Under the pieces are notes generated by a model. That model was not told the origin of the DNA. It did no database searches and saw only the letters and a list, made by a program, of their open reading frames with translations. The translations under genes were made by a program, and so were the position numbers. DNA of 8,560 bases from an uncultured Ruminococcus sp. (GTDB lineage: Bacteria; Bacillota; Clostridia; Oscillospirales; Acutalibacteraceae): contig CACYDD010000393.1 of the NCBI GenBank assembly GCA_902773065.1, positions 1-8,560 on the forward strand, read 5' to 3'. This document shows, one piece after another, positions 1 to 6,513 of the stretch (positions are counted from its first letter, which is position 1; every line of letters begins with the position of its first letter).

Positions 1-588
1 AAATAGTTTGTACATATTATCGAAAAATTTACAAATTTCTTGTGTATTGTCACAAATTGGCGGTACAGACATCAATCCTTTTATACGTACACCCTCAAGC
101 TGACTGATTTTTTCGATCAGTTCATCCAGATTTTCAGTCAGAATGCCCGATTTATTTTCTTCTCTTCCAATATTTACCTCAAGAAGAATATCTGTCACCA
201 GATCGTTTTTAACCGACTGCTTTGAAATTTCACCTGCAAGCTTGAAGCTGTCAACTGACTGAATCATTGAAACCTTGCCTACAATTTGTCTGACCTTATT
301 GGTTTGCAAATGCCCGATAAACTGCAGATCGGCATTTTCAAGATCATATTCATCATATTTTGAAAGCAGCTCCTGAACCCTGTTTTCTCCGATTTTCTTC
401 AGTCCGAGAGAAATGGCATAATTGATAATTTCGGGCTCAACGGTTTTTGTCGCCGCAAGAAAGCTGATATCTTCCGCCCGTCTTCCTGTTTTTTCTGCCG
501 CCTTCGCTATATTTTCAGTGATCTCGTAAAAATTCGCCTTCACATCGTCAAGCCGTTCAGCTTGATCGGTTGATAATCTTTCCGTCAT
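1..588 (-). CDS. yggS: YggS/PLPBP-family pyridoxal-phosphate homeostasis protein (partial, C-terminus beyond window)
   Basis: This family binds pyridoxal 5'-phosphate on a single alanine-racemase-like TIM barrel and helps balance cytosolic PLP and amino-acid pools; no enzymatic activity is established for it. Translating the minus strand from ATG 588 gives 196 residues with no stop before the window edge. Family landmarks are visible: FLAATKTVEP with the expected PLP-binding lysine at K48, IGENRVQE near residue 75, FIGHLQTNKVR near residues 93-103, SVDS, EVNIGREENKSG and GLMSVPP. Family members are usually about 220-235 residues, so roughly 30 are missing. The start is chosen from the Shine-Dalgarno GGAAGGAG about 9 nt upstream; it makes the gene overlap the end of the HlyD-like gene by 32 nt and implies translational coupling. 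A GTG at 543 would give a more typical N-terminus but has no ribosome binding site. Family assignment is very secure. Confidence 0.95.
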   Translation of the reverse strand, partial: MTERLSTDQAERLDDVKANFYEITENIAKAAEKTGRRAEDISFLAATKTVEPEIINYAISLGLKKIGENRVQELLSKYDEYDLENADLQFIGHLQTNKVRQIVGKVSMIQSVDSFKLAGEISKQSVKNDLVTDILLEVNIGREENKSGILTENLDELIEKISQLEGVRIKGLMSVPPICDNTQEICKFFDNMYKLF

Positions 589-1873
589 AAAGATTTGCTC
601 CTTCCACTATAACATCATCATACGCTTTCAGAATTCCTACCTCATCTGTCACCATATCTTCGTCTGTCATATCCTGCTTGCAGATCACAAAATCCTCTCC
701 TGAATACAGAACCTTGATCTGCTTGAACTGCAGTTCATTGCCAACCATGATATATACTCCTGTAACGGTATTGGTTTCGGTTTTTGTTTTACCGTTTTTA
801 TCGGTAACAGTTTCGGTGATTGTCTCCTCATGTATCGCATTTTTTGATACATAGATACCCTTATATGTATGAAGAACGATCGAAATATCCTCCTGACGTA
901 TTCCTGCCATTTCGGAGTTCATATAATCCCCCTTCAGTATCACAACCGCATCAGAGGTTTTTGTTTTCTGATTGACAGAATAAAGCTCAACACTGATATT
1001 GTCACTGCTTGCCAAAGGAATATCCACGCTGAGATCGGAAGCATTTTTGATCCTGATGGCATCGTCTGCACTTACCTCACAGGCAATATACCAATAAACG
1101 CCCTCAATCGTTTTTCCTATCACTTCCTTATCAACCGATTTCTTTTTGATCTTGTTTTCACTCAGATCGCCCGGCATAATATTTTCCACATCTTCTGTGG
1201 TATAAATATTTTCATAACCGTCTGCGGAGCTGACAAAATAACCTGTTGCAGGCGATTTGACCGCTTTACTATTTTTGGTATCGGCATAGTTCTTTTTCAG
1301 TTCTTCGAGCTGTTTCTGTAACTGTTTGATTTTTTCTGAGAAGCCTTTTACCTTTCCCGTTACCAGCTGCCTTTCATTGATATTATAAAGTATATCATCC
1401 GTGTTTTTTTCAGCTTCGGTAAAATTTCTGTCTGTGGTATTCAGTTTTGCCTGTGACAAAAGACTGTTGATATTCTTGTCAAGATCATCCGGCAAAGCTG
1501 TAATGGTATCTGCTGTTTTTTCAAGCTGTTCAAGACTTGTGATCTGTGCTTCAAGCTTGTCGATCAGCCGTTTGTCGGTTGCAGATTCGGCATTGGAATA
1601 CACATAGGCCGCCGCTTCATTTTTAGAAATTTTACTGCCGTCCTCCACTGTATATGAGATAACACCGTCACCGTCATATGTCACCATATGCTCATCACGG
1701 ATAAAATACCCCGAAACAGGTATTGCATCCGAAACGGTCATAATATTGGCTGTTTCTGTTTTCACCTGCGTAAAATTTGCTTTCAGAACGACCGAAATGA
1801 TATACGCAATGATCAGAACCGTCATGGCGGCAACGATAATTTTTTTCACGATTACCGTTTTATCCTTTTCCAT
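557..1873 (-). CDS. HlyD-like membrane-anchored adaptor protein
   Basis: 438-residue protein with a short basic N-terminus, one hydrophobic segment at about residues 11-30 (signal anchor) and an extracytoplasmic remainder. The layout matches HlyD/membrane-fusion proteins. A first barrel-sandwich (lipoyl-like) half spans about 50-92 (SGYFIRDEH, YTVEDGSKI). A helical hairpin with coiled-coil character covers about 97-200. The second lipoyl-like half starts at SPATGYFVSSADGYEN (207-222). Beta-rich barrel segments follow to about 400 (GVYWYIACEV, KGIYVSKNAI, GVYIMVGNELQFKQIKVLY). A Thr/Glu-rich loop at about 348-371 interrupts two beta segments. No transporter gene lies beside it, so a role in efflux is not shown; linkage to yggS hints at an envelope or division role. 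The start has AGGTGA 4-5 nt upstream of ATG and a promoter about 40 nt upstream. The fold class is fairly sure, the function unknown. Confidence 0.85.
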   Translation of the reverse strand: MEKDKTVIVKKIIVAAMTVLIIAYIISVVLKANFTQVKTETANIMTVSDAIPVSGYFIRDEHMVTYDGDGVISYTVEDGSKISKNEAAAYVYSNAESATDKRLIDKLEAQITSLEQLEKTADTITALPDDLDKNINSLLSQAKLNTTDRNFTEAEKNTDDILYNINERQLVTGKVKGFSEKIKQLQKQLEELKKNYADTKNSKAVKSPATGYFVSSADGYENIYTTEDVENIMPGDLSENKIKKKSVDKEVIGKTIEGVYWYIACEVSADDAIRIKNASDLSVDIPLASSDNISVELYSVNQKTKTSDAVVILKGDYMNSEMAGIRQEDISIVLHTYKGIYVSKNAIHEETITETVTDKNGKTKTETNTVTGVYIMVGNELQFKQIKVLYSGEDFVICKQDMTDEDMVTDEVGILKAYDDVIVEGANLYDGKIINRSS

Positions 1874-1909
1874 TTTATCACCTGTTAAAATATTAAAACA
1901 TACTTTTTT

Positions 1910-1938
1910 ATTTTATCACGAAACACCCCTGTTGTAAA
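1910..1938 (-). promoter_or_regulatory. Sigma-A-type promoter for the HlyD-like/yggS unit
   Basis: On the minus strand, TTTACA (1938-1933) and TAAAAT (1915-1910) are separated by exactly 17 bp, each matching five of six consensus bases. The -10 is preceded by TG one base upstream (TGATAAAAT), giving an extended -10. Transcription should start near 1903, about 30 nt before the HlyD-like ATG. It lies in the 83-bp gap after miaA. No terminator is visible after miaA, so read-through may add to expression. Prediction from sequence only. Confidence 0.72.
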
Positions 1939-1956
1939 CACAATTCAAGAATATTT

Positions 1957-2904
1957 TTAAATTTTATCCCCGTTCATAAATCCGTTTGTCAGCTTTACTG
2001 CTTCTTTCAAGACATCATCGCATCGGTCTGCTTCAATCCAGCGGATATATTCATCTCTTCTGAACCATGTCAGCTGACGTTTCGCATAGCGGCGTGTTTC
2101 CATTTTCAGATGTTCAGCTGCTTCTTCAAAACTTACCTCACCGTCAAGATACGGTTTCAGTTCCTTATAGCCGATAGCGGCTGCTGCCGTATTTCCGATA
2201 TCGGAAGCAAAAAATTCTATTGCCTCCTCCAGCAAACCGTTTTTTATCATGATATCCACTCTTTGATTGATCCTGTCATAAAGTTTCTGCCTGTCGGCAT
2301 AGGTAATGCCGAGTGCCATAAAATCATAAGGCAGCGGAACAGATTTAGAGCGTTTAACAGATTCAGACATCGTAACGCCTGTCAGCCTGTAAATTTCAAT
2401 CGCACGGATAATTCTTTTGGAATTGCTTGGCAATAGTTTTTCCGCTGTTTTGGGGTCAAAGGTGCGAATTTCTTCAATCAGCTTTTCGCCGCCTTCTGTT
2501 TTATACCGCTTGATCAATTCTTCACGCAAAGACGGGTCTGATTCTTCCTCTGAAAACTGCACATTTTCCAGAAACGAACGCACATAAAGCCCTGTTCCTC
2601 CGCAGAGGATCGGCAGCTTTCCTCTTGAAAGAATATCCTCCGCTGCTTTATTGGCAAGCTTTACATATTCCGAAACGGAAAAACTTTCTGACGGTTCAAG
2701 AAAATCGATCAGGTGGTGCGGTATCCCCTGCATTTCATCAGGGGTGGGTTTTGCGGTAGCGATCGTCATGCCTTTGTAGATCTGCATGGAATCGGCAGAG
2801 ATCACCTCGCCGCCATAGTGCTGTGCCAATTTTACAGCAAGGGCTGTTTTTCCCGAAGCTGTCGGTCCGACAACAACGACCAATTTCTTTTTTTCACTGC
2901 TCAT
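1957..2904 (-). CDS. miaA: tRNA dimethylallyltransferase MiaA
   Basis: Cytosolic enzyme that transfers the dimethylallyl group of DMAPP to N6 of adenosine 37 in tRNAs reading codons that begin with U (i6A37, often later methylthiolated), improving decoding. From the chosen ATG it has 315 residues, normal for the family. Visible motifs are the P-loop GPTASGKT (13-20), ISADSMQIYKGM with the expected catalytic Asp (D38), TAKPTPDEMQGIPHHLID, CGGTGLYVRS (101-110), NSKRIIRAIEIYR (161-173) and the tRNA-contacting RRYAKRQLTWFRRD (271-284). The frame opens at a GTG (2922) inside the uridine phosphorylase gene. The ATG at 2904 is preferred because AAGGAA lies about 7 nt upstream, while the GTG has no convincing ribosome binding site. 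It then starts 4 nt after the upstream stop, indicating an operon with the phosphorylase and corA. Identification is secure; the start choice is probable. Confidence 0.97.
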   Translation of the reverse strand: MSSEKKKLVVVVGPTASGKTALAVKLAQHYGGEVISADSMQIYKGMTIATAKPTPDEMQGIPHHLIDFLEPSESFSVSEYVKLANKAAEDILSRGKLPILCGGTGLYVRSFLENVQFSEEESDPSLREELIKRYKTEGGEKLIEEIRTFDPKTAEKLLPSNSKRIIRAIEIYRLTGVTMSESVKRSKSVPLPYDFMALGITYADRQKLYDRINQRVDIMIKNGLLEEAIEFFASDIGNTAAAAIGYKELKPYLDGEVSFEEAAEHLKMETRRYAKRQLTWFRRDEYIRWIEADRCDDVLKEAVKLTNGFMNGDKI

Positions 2905-2908
2905 ATCG

Positions 2909-3670
2909 TCATTCCTTATCACTGTTGATCATCTTTTTCAGTGCGTCAACAGCTGTTTTAATGGCAACGGCGGTATCAAAATCATCGGGATCATCAATGC
3001 CCCTGCTTTTTCTCTCCTGATTCCACAAAGCATGAAGCACACAGCCGATCTTCACATCGTAAACCGCTCCGACAGTAAAAAGCGCCGCTGTTTCCATTTC
3101 AGATGCCAGAACATGAAGCCGCTTCCACGCACTCCATTTGTTTGTCAGTTCATATTCCACAGGCATCATATGCGGATTATGCTGACCATAAAAGGAATCC
3201 TTGCTCTGCACCACGCCAGTGTGATAGTTATAGCTGTTTTCTTTTGCTGCCGAAACAAGAGCCGAAACAACACCAAAATCTGCCGCTGCAGGAAATTCGA
3301 TCGGTGCATACTCCTTTGATGTACCTTCCATACGTACAGCCGCTGTCGGAATCACAAGATCACCTGCCGCAACATCAAATTGAATTCCGCCACACGTACC
3401 GATACGAACTGCCGTTTTTACTCCTGCACGAATCAGTTCTTCCAGTGCGATTGCCGCTGAAGGACCGCCTATCCCTGTTGAGGTAACAATTACTTTTTCG
3501 CCGTTCAGAATACCTGCCACGGAGCGAAATTCCCTGTTCTCGCCTAAAAATTCGGGCGAATCCAGATATGCCGCTATTTTGTCTACTCTCCCCGGGTCTC
3601 CCGGAAGAATGGCATATCTGATACCGATATCCCACGGTATTCCAAGATGGAACAAAATCTTTTCGTTCAT
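2909..3670 (-). CDS. udp: Uridine phosphorylase-like nucleoside phosphorylase (NP-I family)
   Basis: Predicted cytosolic pyrimidine-salvage enzyme that splits uridine with phosphate into uracil and ribose 1-phosphate. From ATG 3670 it has 253 residues, the same as E. coli Udp. Family features are the phosphate-binding GDPGR (24-28), ENREFRS with a second phosphate-site Arg (R46), STGIGGPSAAIALEEL (64-79), the phosphorylase signature RIGTCGG (89-95), QSKDSFYGQH (155-164) and ASEMETAALF (189-198) with the ribose-binding Glu-Met-Glu. The uracil-recognition loop differs: after GQ the protein reads HNPHMMPVEY, lacking the Arg found two residues after the Gln in E. coli Udp, so substrate preference is less certain than family. 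An in-frame GTG at 3676 exists, but GGTGG 7 nt before the ATG supports the ATG. It starts 13 nt after the corA stop and ends 4 nt before the miaA start. Confidence 0.88.
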   Translation of the reverse strand: MNEKILFHLGIPWDIGIRYAILPGDPGRVDKIAAYLDSPEFLGENREFRSVAGILNGEKVIVTSTGIGGPSAAIALEELIRAGVKTAVRIGTCGGIQFDVAAGDLVIPTAAVRMEGTSKEYAPIEFPAAADFGVVSALVSAAKENSYNYHTGVVQSKDSFYGQHNPHMMPVEYELTNKWSAWKRLHVLASEMETAALFTVGAVYDVKIGCVLHALWNQERKSRGIDDPDDFDTAVAIKTAVDALKKMINSDKE

Positions 3671-3683
3671 GCTCACACCACCG

Positions 3684-4613
3684 TTAAAACATATCTCTTC
3701 GTTTCAGTATAATATACATCAGTATCATCAGTGCCGCTGATATTGCAATCGGAAACCACCAGATACCATCAAATGGCAGACCTCCGATGATGTTCATACC
3801 GTATATACCAGAAATGACTGTCGGCACGGATACCAGAAGTGTCAGAGAAGCCTGAATTTTCATAACAACATTGAGGTTATTGGAAATAATCGAAGCAAAC
3901 ACATCCATGGTACCGTTTAAAATATTCAGGTAGGTTGCCGTCATGTCAACTGCCTGCTTGATCTCGATCAGCACGTCCTCCAGAAGATCCTGATCTTCCT
4001 CATACAGTTTGATATAACGTCCTCTCATGATCTTTTCAAGAGTTATTTCATCCGATTTCAGAGAAGATGAAAAATACACTAGAGACTTTTCTACATCAAG
4101 CAGCTGTTCCAGTTCCTTGTTTTTTGCGGAACGGCGGAGATTACGCTCAATGCGGTTGCTTATCTTATCGATCTGTTTAAGATATTGCAAATATTTTGTT
4201 GCCATTCTCAGCATAATATGAAGGACAAAATGCGTTTTATAATTTGTCACGACATTTCTGACAACACCCTCGGCAAATTCTGTCAGTATGGTATTTTCTT
4301 TCAGTGAAACAGTGATGACATTTTCATCCGTTATCATAATACCGATCGGCATGGTAGAATACGTAATATTGCCCAGTATTTTTTCTACCACAGGCACATC
4401 GATAATAATGAGTGTTGTATCATCCTCTCTGTCGATATGCGCTGATTCTTCCTCGTCAAGTGCAGACCGCAGCAATTCGGGCGGTATATTGAAAAAATCA
4501 AGCAGACTGTTGATCTCGTCATCCTCGGGTGCAACACAGTTGACCCAGCAGCCCTGTTCATAATCCTTGATCTCCTCAATTCTTCCGTTGACGGTTTTGT
4601 AATAATTGACCAA
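3684..4613 (-). CDS. corA: CorA-family magnesium/divalent cation transporter
   Basis: Homopentameric inner-membrane channel/transporter family for Mg2+ (sometimes Co2+, Ni2+ or Zn2+). The 309 residues show the expected layout. A soluble alpha/beta domain covers about 1-125. Long charged helices forming the cytoplasmic funnel cover about 130-250 (KQIDKISNRIERNLRR, LEDVLIEIKQAVDMTATYLN). TM1 lies at about 254-271 and ends in the pore signature YGMN (271-274), followed by a short loop, TM2 at about 285-303 and a basic tail KRRDMF. The start codon is TTG: GTC-AAT-TAT follows it directly, and AAAGGAAG lies 6 nt upstream with no better ATG. It has its own promoter at 4778-4750 and a leader of about 130 nt containing a short ORF and hairpins. 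It is the first large gene of a likely corA-udp-miaA operon. The family is certain; the transported ion is inferred. Confidence 0.95.
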   Translation of the reverse strand: MVNYYKTVNGRIEEIKDYEQGCWVNCVAPEDDEINSLLDFFNIPPELLRSALDEEESAHIDREDDTTLIIIDVPVVEKILGNITYSTMPIGIMITDENVITVSLKENTILTEFAEGVVRNVVTNYKTHFVLHIMLRMATKYLQYLKQIDKISNRIERNLRRSAKNKELEQLLDVEKSLVYFSSSLKSDEITLEKIMRGRYIKLYEEDQDLLEDVLIEIKQAVDMTATYLNILNGTMDVFASIISNNLNVVMKIQASLTLLVSVPTVISGIYGMNIIGGLPFDGIWWFPIAISAALMILMYIILKRRDMF

Positions 4614-4625
4614 TGGGATCTTCCT

Positions 4626-4665
4626 TTCCGTTTACGGAACAATATGCGGTAATGCCATATGTTCC
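4626..4665 (-). promoter_or_regulatory. Two overlapping hairpins in the corA leader
   Basis: In the minus-strand RNA, GGAACATATG (4665-4656) can pair with CATATTGTTCC (4646-4636), a 10-bp stem with one bulged base. The next 14 nt, TTCCGTAAACGGAA (4639-4626), form a second 5-bp stem with a 4-nt loop holding the short ORF's stop codon. Both use the same TTCC, so they cannot form together. The second abuts the corA Shine-Dalgarno (4627-4620). No U-tract follows either, so if real this would act on translation initiation and not as an intrinsic terminator. Structure seen by eye; no folding energy computed. Confidence 0.4.
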
Positions 4666-4706
4666 TTATTCAAAAACTCAATACTGCCGTAAGGGTCAGA
4701 ACTCAT
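4632..4706 (-). CDS. Possible 24-residue leader peptide upstream of corA
   Basis: A short ORF begins ATG-AGT-TCT-GAC and ends CAT-ATT-GTT-CCG-TAA. The peptide starts MSSDPYGSIEFLNKE and ends ALPHIVP. Its ribosome binding site GGGAGGTGG (4722-4714) lies 7 nt before the ATG and is the strongest in the window. The ORF starts about 37 nt after the predicted transcription start and stops 18 nt before the corA TTG codon. It is soluble, has no signal or membrane segment, and I do not recognise it. Regulatory leader peptides upstream of Mg2+ transporters are known in enterobacteria (mgtL, corL), but there is no visible homology here. It could also be a chance ORF or a small independent protein. Coding status rests on the ribosome binding site, position and overlap with hairpins. 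Confidence 0.45.
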   Translation of the reverse strand: MSSDPYGSIEFLNKEHMALPHIVP

Positions 4707-4749
4707 AACATTACCACCTCCCATTATCAAATACTGCATATATAATTAC

Positions 4750-4778
4750 ATTATAAACATTTCCAATCAAATAATCAA
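4750..4778 (-). promoter_or_regulatory. Sigma-A-type promoter for the corA-udp-miaA unit
   Basis: On the minus strand, TTGATT (4778-4773) is followed after exactly 17 bp by a perfect TATAAT (4755-4750). Transcription should start near 4743, giving a leader of about 130 nt before corA. The promoter lies just downstream of the lipoprotein terminator, as expected for a new transcription unit. No operator-like palindrome overlaps it that I can see. Confidence 0.78.
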
Positions 4779-4803
4779 GGCAAAAATAATCACATTCTTA
4801 TAT

Positions 4804-4845
4804 AAAAAACCATACTCCGCAATCCTATTTCATCATGCGGAGTAT
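4804..4845 (-). terminator. Intrinsic terminator after the lipoprotein gene
   Basis: The minus-strand RNA has a perfect 10-bp stem, ATACTCCGCA (4845-4836) with TGCGGAGTAT (4821-4812), around a 14-nt loop. It is followed by GG and six T residues (4809-4804). It begins 22 nt after the lipoprotein stop codon. There is no matching T-run on the plus-strand side, so it is directional and ends the lipoprotein transcript before the corA promoter. Confidence 0.88.
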
Positions 4846-4867
4846 AATCTGAATATAAAAATTTCTT

Positions 4868-6472
4868 TTAAAAATCCTCTGACACATCTTCGGCTACACA
4901 ACTATCGTCAAAATCTTCGGTCACACTGCTATCATGACTGACAGTGTTATCAATTTCCAATTTGTTGCTGATATAGGCATAATCCACGTCTATCCAGGCA
5001 TGCAGCTGAACGGTATATTTTTTGCACGAAGCAGGAACGACCTGATCCAGAATTTCTTTGTCAAGAACCAATTCATTCTTGGCACTCCTTGTCAGTATAT
5101 GTCCTCCATTTTCGTCAAGTATGACCCAACCTATATTGTCATATCCCTTGATATCTTCCCTGTGAATATTTCCTTCTTCATCCACCGTGATCGTGGTGAT
5201 ACTTTCATCTGATTTTTCAGAAATATGCTTCTCCGACGGACAATAGTACGGATAATCCTTGCCGTTGACTTTTACATTGTTAGTACAATTGATGTATTTA
5301 CCGTTCGAGCCTGCTCCTATAAAAGCTCCTGTATGATCTTCGCTGCCATATACATTTCCGTCAGCTTTCACATTGGTAAATTCTTTGTTTCCGTAACACT
5401 CTCCGCAAAGCAGTCCGACAAACATACTTCCCCTGACACTTGCATTGGTAAAGGTAATATCTCTCATAGACAGACTGGCAACATCTCCTGTAAATCCTAC
5501 TTCCTGCTTTGACGGCTGATCAATTTTCAATCCGTTAATGATATGTCCTTCGCCTTCGATCGTAACATTAAGAGAAGCGGAATTTCTCCAACCGATCGGT
5601 GCCCATTGATACTGACTCAGTTCAAGATCATCTTCAATAAATATCATAACATCATTGGAACTTGTATCAATAAGAGAATTACTCAGGTCAAGAGAAGAAT
5701 AATACTTTTCAAGCGACAAAGCATTGCAGTAATATACGGCACTGGCAAGCTGTCCGGGGGTTTTCACATGGAATCTCGGTGCATTTTCCACCGCCCATTT
5801 TTTGTCCGCCAGTTTCATGATATCTCCCGTATCCGTCTGAAGCTCCCAGTCACTTTCATACTCTGTCGCATCTTTTTCATAAGCATATTCTGCCACATCA
5901 TATCCCATCACCGAACCGTACTGGTAAATATCCAGAAGAATATAATAGCCGTCAGTATCAACAGGAAATCTTACTGTGTTGCTTTCCTCCTCCGTCAGCG
6001 CATTGTCTATCATAGCAAATTTCTGTGCTTCTTCGTCAAAGTGCATGACCTTGATGTTTTTCTCGGGAACGCCCCTGAGTTTGCTTTCATCATATATCAA
6101 TGCAAGAACAGGGTCTTCAAGCTCCCCACTTCCGCTAATTTCAATCGGCGGTCCTATAATACCGACTGTATTGCTGACAAGAACATGACCCGGGTATGAA
6201 GGATGAACCGTGCATTTGTCGTTGATATCGCCCTTACAGCTTCCTGTCAGAATAAGCTGTTTGATTTCGGGCTTTTCTTCCACATCTACTTCCTGAAAGA
6301 TCGACTGTGACCTCACAGTATTTTCCAATTCCTCCGAAGTCAGCGAAGATTCGGCATTGGAGGAATTGTACACATTGCTCTCCGTTTCACTGCCTGTTCC
6401 GATTACACTGCATCCGCACAAAGCAAGCGAAAGAATCACTGCTGCCACTGTACAAAATCTTCTTTTCCTCAT
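4868..6472 (-). CDS. Secreted lipoprotein with GLUG/beta-helix-like domain
   Basis: 534-residue predicted surface lipoprotein of unknown function. MRKRR and a hydrophobic stretch lead to the lipobox L18-C-G-C21, so Cys21 is the likely lipidation site, followed by a Ser/Glu/Asn-rich linker to about residue 60. Residues about 95-183 form a beta-rich module (VLALIYDESKLRG, IKVMHFDEEAQKFAMID, VDTDGYYILLDIYQ) of a type common in clostridial surface proteins. From about 234 (KTPGQLASAVYYCN) through WAPIGW (290-295), IEGEGHIINGLKID (305-318) and repeats such as FTNASVRGSMFVGLLCGE and FTNVKADGNVYG to about 403, it resembles GLUG-type beta-helix proteins. The acidic C-terminus carries a two-copy 9-residue repeat. 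Start support is GGGGAG 6 nt before ATG. It appears monocistronic, with only a weak promoter candidate (TTGTCA-16-TAAAAC, 6570-6543) and a strong terminator behind. Export is well supported; ligand or role is not known. Confidence 0.85.
   Translation of the reverse strand: MRKRRFCTVAAVILSLALCGCSVIGTGSETESNVYNSSNAESSLTSEELENTVRSQSIFQEVDVEEKPEIKQLILTGSCKGDINDKCTVHPSYPGHVLVSNTVGIIGPPIEISGSGELEDPVLALIYDESKLRGVPEKNIKVMHFDEEAQKFAMIDNALTEEESNTVRFPVDTDGYYILLDIYQYGSVMGYDVAEYAYEKDATEYESDWELQTDTGDIMKLADKKWAVENAPRFHVKTPGQLASAVYYCNALSLEKYYSSLDLSNSLIDTSSNDVMIFIEDDLELSQYQWAPIGWRNSASLNVTIEGEGHIINGLKIDQPSKQEVGFTGDVASLSMRDITFTNASVRGSMFVGLLCGECYGNKEFTNVKADGNVYGSEDHTGAFIGAGSNGKYINCTNNVKVNGKDYPYYCPSEKHISEKSDESITTITVDEEGNIHREDIKGYDNIGWVILDENGGHILTRSAKNELVLDKEILDQVVPASCKKYTVQLHAWIDVDYAYISNKLEIDNTVSHDSSVTEDFDDSCVAEDVSEDF
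4883..4936 (-). repeat. Two-copy 27-bp in-frame tandem repeat at the lipoprotein C-terminus
   Basis: Residues 513-521 (HDSSVTEDF) and 522-530 (DDSCVAEDV) are a diverged tandem duplication with a 9-codon period, followed by a partial third unit SEDF at the C-terminus. The DNA copies share blocks such as ATCTTCGG and CTATC on the plus strand. The repeat lengthens an acidic tail. Only two full copies are present. Confidence 0.5.
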
Positions 6473-6491
6473 TCTGCTCTCCCCTTCTGTG

Positions 6492-6513
6492 ATAATTAAT
6501 AATGAATAATTAT
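6492..6513. repeat. AT-rich imperfect palindrome upstream of the lipoprotein gene
   Basis: A 22-bp run of A/T-rich sequence begins ATAATTA and ends TAATTAT, so its ends are inverted copies. It lies about 20 bp upstream of the lipoprotein start, within the likely leader or promoter. It could be a protein-binding site, part of a small dispersed element together with the 7-bp repeats near dnaE, or simple low-complexity DNA. Confidence 0.35.

Noticed and set aside
869..1321. 150-codon plus-strand open frame
   Set aside because: Antisense shadow of the HlyD-like gene; low-complexity, Cys/His/Phe-rich translation with no motif.
2905..2922. GTG at 2922 as the miaA start
   Set aside because: It would overlap the phosphorylase gene by 14 nt without a clear ribosome binding site, while the ATG at 2904 has AAGGAA at proper spacing.
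3103..3486. 127-codon plus-strand open frame
   Set aside because: Antisense to the uridine phosphorylase gene, whose minus-strand frame has clear conserved motifs.
4385..4642. 85-codon minus-strand frame overlapping the corA start
   Set aside because: It runs in a different frame inside corA, begins at the far end of the corA leader without its own ribosome binding site, and has no recognisable motif.
4614..4743. M-box Mg2+ riboswitch upstream of corA
   Set aside because: The leader is only about 130 nt and much of it is a short ORF. I cannot find the multi-helix M-box layout or an attached terminator.
5543..6199. 218-codon plus-strand open frame
   Set aside because: It lies wholly antisense to the lipoprotein gene, has no ribosome binding site I can see, and its translation shows no family motifs; the minus-strand protein has a signal peptide, lipobox and recognisable domains.
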